Both the position numbers and the translations under genes were made by a program. Shown piece by piece: positions 61,399 to 64,000 of a stretch of DNA of 64,000 nt (position 1 is its first letter; the number at the start of each line of letters is the position of its first letter). Source of the stretch: Acidobacteriota bacterium (lineage in GTDB: Bacteria; Acidobacteriota; Terriglobia; Terriglobales; Acidobacteriaceae); assembly GCA_021803035.1 (NCBI GenBank), contig JAJZME010000059.1, positions 210,105 through 274,104 of the forward strand, given 5' to 3'. Under the pieces are notes generated by a model. That model saw nothing but the letters and a program-made list of their open reading frames with translations. It was not told where the DNA came from and searched no databases.

Positions 61399-62458
61399 GG
61401 AACAGCATCGTCTCCGCCGTCACGCCCGGCCCAAACGACATGGCGCAACCTTGCTGCCCCGTGCGCGCATGGTGCAGCACCTGTTCCAGAACAAAGACAA
61501 CCGTAGCCGAAGACATGTTGCCGAAGCGCGCCAGAATGTCGCGTGAATGCACCAGCGCATCGGCCGGCAAACCGAGCCCCTGCTCCACCGCGTCCAGCAC
61601 CGAACGCCCTCCGGGATGCACCGCCCAAAGATCGATCGATAAGGGGTCGCGTCCGCGCGTCACGCGCCTTCCGGCATGCGCGAGCGCGCGCTTGATCTCG
61701 GCCGGAACACGGCCGGAAAGCTGCATGTCGAATCCCAGCTCGCGAATCCTCCACGTGATCAGGCCGCTGGTCTCGGGAATGGTCACCGCTTCAAAACTGT
61801 CGATGGCCAGCCCCGTCTCCTGCGCGCTCACCAGGTAGGCCGCACAGCCGTCCGCAAACAGCAGGAACGAGAGCAACTGTTCCAGATTCTCCGTCTCCTG
61901 CAGGTGCAGCGTGCACAGCTCCAGGCTCAGGATCAGAACGTTGGCTCTTTCAACCGAGCGAACGATGTGGTGCGCGGCCTTCAACGCATTGATGGCGGCG
62001 TAGCAGCCCATGAACCCGATCATGGTCCGCTCCACCGACGTATCCAGATTGAGATGCTTCACCACGTCGAAGTCCAGCCCGGGCGCATACAGTCCCGTAC
62101 ACGAAGTTACGATGACGTGGGTAATGGCGCGCCGCTCCGCTTCGCTCAAACCGAGCTTGTCCAGCGCGCGCCGCGCCAGTTGCGGCGCGAAGCGCTCGAA
62201 GAATTCCATGCGCCGCGCTGTCGGCGGAAAGCTGCCCCGCGTGTAGATGCCTTCCGAATCCCGCCATTCGCCATCGTCGCTCGCAATCGGCTCCAGAAAG
62301 GAGTACCGGTGTTCGATGGCCGACAGGCGCGCCATGCGGCGAAACAGACTTCGCGTGGTGCCCTCGGGAATCATGCTGTCGGCAAAGTCGATAAACGCAC
62401 GATGGATATCGTGATCGGGAACAGCCGTAGCAATGCGATTGATGTGTGCAGTGGTCAT
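61388..62458 (-). CDS. Type III polyketide synthase (chalcone-synthase fold)
   Basis: A 356-aa homodimer-type ketosynthase that condenses a starter acyl-CoA with malonyl-CoA units. The catalytic triad is intact: Cys152 in GFMGCYAAINALK, His281 in WAVHPGGRSVLDAVE and Asn314 in GNMSSATV, with a GFG-like FGPGV loop near the end. ATG 62458 gives the family start (AHINRIATAVPDHDIH); ATG 62473 or GTG 62491 would add a few residues. A palindrome lies 53 bp upstream. The alkylresorcinol/alkylpyrone type is likely from the operon partners, but chain length and product cannot be read from sequence alone. Confidence 0.92.
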   Translation of the reverse strand: MTTAHINRIATAVPDHDIHRAFIDFADSMIPEGTTRSLFRRMARLSAIEHRYSFLEPIASDDGEWRDSEGIYTRGSFPPTARRMEFFERFAPQLARRALDKLGLSEAERRAITHVIVTSCTGLYAPGLDFDVVKHLNLDTSVERTMIGFMGCYAAINALKAAHHIVRSVERANVLILSLELCTLHLQETENLEQLLSFLLFADGCAAYLVSAQETGLAIDSFEAVTIPETSGLITWRIRELGFDMQLSGRVPAEIKRALAHAGRRVTRGRDPLSIDLWAVHPGGRSVLDAVEQGLGLPADALVHSRDILARFGNMSSATVVFVLEQVLHHARTGQQGCAMSFGPGVTAETMLFHAA

Positions 62459-62510
62459 GACTGCGCTTCTCATTTGGGGATCCCGGGGCACGCCGCGTGC
62501 TCGTGAATAT

Positions 62511-62524
62511 CACAACGCGTTGTG
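62511..62524 (-). promoter_or_regulatory. Operator-like palindrome before the polyketide operon
   Basis: CACAACGCGTTGTG is a perfect 14-bp palindrome, 53-66 bp before the polyketide synthase ATG. A GATATT hexamer directly downstream on the minus strand could be the -10, which would place the palindrome across the promoter spacer. Confidence 0.45.
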
Positions 62525-62540
62525 GGGTTAGATGCCGCCA

Positions 62541-62556
62541 GCGGCCCATGGGCCGC
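62541..62556. repeat. 16-bp palindrome shared with 30314-30329
   Basis: GCGGCCCATGGGCCGC, self-complementary and identical to the core of the hairpin after the porin-like gene. Here it lies between the sirtuin stop and the polyketide promoter region. Confidence 0.7.
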
Positions 62557-62725
62557 ACAGCGCGGTCATCTATTCTTGCCCTGCTTTATCCGCCATCCCG
62601 TTCCTTAGCCCATTCAATTCATTAAAGATGCGGAATTGGAAGCCGTGGCGGCTGATCTTGCCGAGTTCCATCCCCGCTGGCCGGCAGCAGATCGAAGGCG
62701 TCGCCGCGCCGCCCTGCGAAATCAG

Positions 62726-63466
62726 CTATCGCGGCGAGCCCTGCGCCAGCGGCTCAACCTGAAAGAGCCCCGGGAGCGTTTCGCCGGCCTTGCCTTCCAC
62801 CACGTGCGTAAACGCCGTGGCATTGAGCGGCTCTTCCGGGCCTACGTAAACGGTGCGCGCGCCACGCTGCCGCGCCCAGTGCACAAAGCTGGCAGCCGGA
62901 TAAACAGAACCGCTGGTGCCCACCACCAGCATCAGCGTCGCCAGTGCGATCTCCTCCTGAATGCGGTCCATTTCCAGAGGAATCTCGCCGAAGAAGACGA
63001 TGTGCGGGCGCAGCCGTCCGCCGCAGGCGCAGCGGCCCACCTCGTCCAGGCTGCGATACACCGCGCGATCCTCAACCGGCGCCCGCCCGCAGTTGCGCTC
63101 GCAGCGCGATTTGGCCAGCTCGCCGTGCATGTGCACCAGGTTCACCGCTCCCGCGCGCTCGTGCAGATCATCGACATTTTGCGTGCACAGGAAGAAACGC
63201 CCGCTCAACTGCGCCTCCAGCTCCGCCAGCGCGTAGTGCGCCGGATTCGGTTTGGCTCTTTGCCCCGCCTCGCGCCGCGCGGAGTAAAACGCCCAAACCT
63301 CCGCTGGATTGCGCCGCCACGCATCCGGCGTGCAAACATCCTCGATCCGGTATCCAGCCCAGAGGCCGTCCGAAGCGCGAAAGGTCGGCAGGCCGCTCTC
63401 GGCGCTGATCCCCGCGCCGGTGAGCACGAAAACGCGGTCGTTGGCGGCAACTGAAATCCGATCCAT
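62726..63466 (-). CDS. cobB: NAD-dependent protein deacylase, class III sirtuin
   Basis: A 246-aa Sir2 protein that removes acyl groups from lysines with NAD. NAD motif LTGAGISAESGLPTFR, TQNVDDLHERAG, catalytic His114 in HMHGEL and a zinc ribbon with Cys122/126/146/148. The acyl-pocket motif Y-x-x-R is present (Tyr61, Arg64 in FYSARRE), as in SIRT5 and CobB, which prefer succinyl or malonyl groups. GGAGG lies 6 nt before ATG 63466, which fixes the start. Stands alone upstream of the polyketide operon on the same strand. Confidence 0.95.
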   Translation of the reverse strand: MDRISVAANDRVFVLTGAGISAESGLPTFRASDGLWAGYRIEDVCTPDAWRRNPAEVWAFYSARREAGQRAKPNPAHYALAELEAQLSGRFFLCTQNVDDLHERAGAVNLVHMHGELAKSRCERNCGRAPVEDRAVYRSLDEVGRCACGGRLRPHIVFFGEIPLEMDRIQEEIALATLMLVVGTSGSVYPAASFVHWARQRGARTVYVGPEEPLNATAFTHVVEGKAGETLPGLFQVEPLAQGSPR

Positions 63467-63537
63467 AATGATCCTCCGTGCGCAGCCGGCAAAACCCGGC
63501 CAGGCGGCGATTCGATCAGGGCTTCCAGCAACAATTA

Positions 63538-63584
63538 TCATCCCGAGCAGAGCAAGGGAGCCGCGGTTGCTTTTGGCGCAATCC
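63538..63584 (+). repeat. Extragenic repeat B, copy 1 (diverged)
   Basis: TCATCC-C-GAGC-AGAGC-AAGG followed by GCCGCGGTTG, T-run and GGCG-AATCC. It aligns with 63773-63821 at most positions. It overlaps the upstream region of the sirtuin gene. Confidence 0.55.
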
Positions 63585-63650
63585 GCAGGGCCACAAACGC
63601 TCAATCTTCACCGAGCCTGGGAATCCATGCGTGATCTGGCTTTGTGTCAG

Positions 63651-63707
63651 GGCACGACTTCAGCCTTGCCGAAAACGGCCCTAAAATGCTTCGGGCTTCA
63701 GCCCCTG
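63651..63707 (+). repeat. Dispersed extragenic repeat, copy 2
   Basis: GGCACGACTTCAG-N-CTTGCCG, spacer, then AAAATGCTTCGGGCTTCAGC and CCCTG. It matches the reverse strand of 13346-13404. Both halves contain partly self-complementary arms (CTTCAG, GGGCT/AGCCC). Confidence 0.6.
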
Positions 63708-63772
63708 CCATCTACTTTTGGGCAATCTCCGGTTTGGCGGTCACTCGCCCGCTTCCTCCAAAAGAGTAGCTG

Positions 63773-63821
63773 TCATCCTGAGCGCAGCGAAGGATCCGCG
63801 GTTGTCTTTTTGGCGTAATCC
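63773..63821 (+). repeat. Extragenic repeat B, copy 2
   Basis: TCATCCTGAGCGCAGCGAAG then GATCCGCGGTTG, a T-run, and GGCGTAATCC. Sequences of the type TCATCCTGAGCGAAGCGAAG are known to me as a widespread intergenic repeat in several bacterial phyla. Confidence 0.65.
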
Positions 63822-64000
63822 CTCACTCCCCAGAAGCCTTTGGGGCGAAAACCTGGCATAAGGAACACTTGCCGGTCATTGGCTCCCGACCGCCGGTCAC
63901 ACGCCCGTAGGGGGTGCAGAATGCTCGGTGGCAGGATCTCACCATTGGCTCACGCCGTCAGGACTCTTGCCCTGACGCAACTCAATTTGAAGAGATTTTG

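Larger units (their letters stand above)
63467..64000. other. Intergenic end of window with extragenic repeats
   Basis: No gene is supported here. It contains two diverged copies of one repeat (63538-63584, 63773-63821) and one copy of another (63651-63707). CGTCAGG/CCTGACG near 63956-63977 is a weak hairpin. Confidence 0.55.

Overview
The window looks like chromosomal DNA of a GC-rich acidobacterium (class Terriglobia/'Acidobacteriia'). This rests on codon usage, a YidC N-terminus of the PEIQNPNLQ... type, a GWxTD-domain protein, several secreted carboxypeptidase-regulatory-like proteins, and small conserved-looking proteins of a kind I associate with that phylum. The attribution is recognition plus inference; there is no rRNA gene to confirm it. 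I saw no tRNA, rRNA, CRISPR array, insertion sequence or phage gene.

Layout. 0-12 kb: ppdK, a STAS protein, queG, a cold-shock protein, a YihY membrane protein, the yggS/DUF167 pair, an HtrA-like protease, a PRC-barrel protein and a universal stress protein. 12-20.5 kb: a site-2-type protease, then dnaA diverging from rpmH-rnpA-yidD-yidC (the classical origin-type neighbourhood, without dnaN), followed by rplS and rnhB with a secreted protein gene between them. 20.5-38 kb: envelope and accessory functions, namely a regulatory-fold lipoprotein, MsrPQ, an APC permease, a secreted PIG-L deacetylase, an outer-membrane porin-like protein, dapD, an ABC ATPase plus membrane-fusion protein without permease, and a GWxTD protein followed by a likely beta-barrel protein. 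38-43 kb: a hydroxypyruvate-isomerase-type TIM barrel, a secreted nitroreductase, small proteins and trmJ.

43-52.4 kb holds a carbohydrate and osmoadaptation block: GlgA/GlgM-type synthase, GlgE maltosyltransferase, a TreS-maltokinase fusion, a glucosylglycerate-synthase-like protein that seems to have lost its nucleotide-sugar motifs, a 47-aa basic protein and an MscS-like pore-helix membrane protein. Together the enzymes can turn trehalose or ADP-glucose into maltose-1-phosphate and then alpha-glucan. 52.4-58.7 kb: ribD, ftsY and cobalamin-dependent metH. 58.7-63.5 kb: plsC, a translationally coupled type III polyketide synthase-methyltransferase-flavoprotein operon (a phenolic-lipid or pyrone pathway in outline), and a class III sirtuin.

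Beyond genes, the window carries several repeat and palindrome structures: an 8-bp degenerate tandem repeat between msrP and msrQ, a heptamer cluster at 40.6-41.2 kb, two dispersed extragenic repeat families, a palindrome core shared by two distant intergenic regions, and an operator-like palindrome before the polyketide operon. A set of genes has a -10-like hexamer only 6-10 nt before the start codon, which suggests leaderless transcripts.
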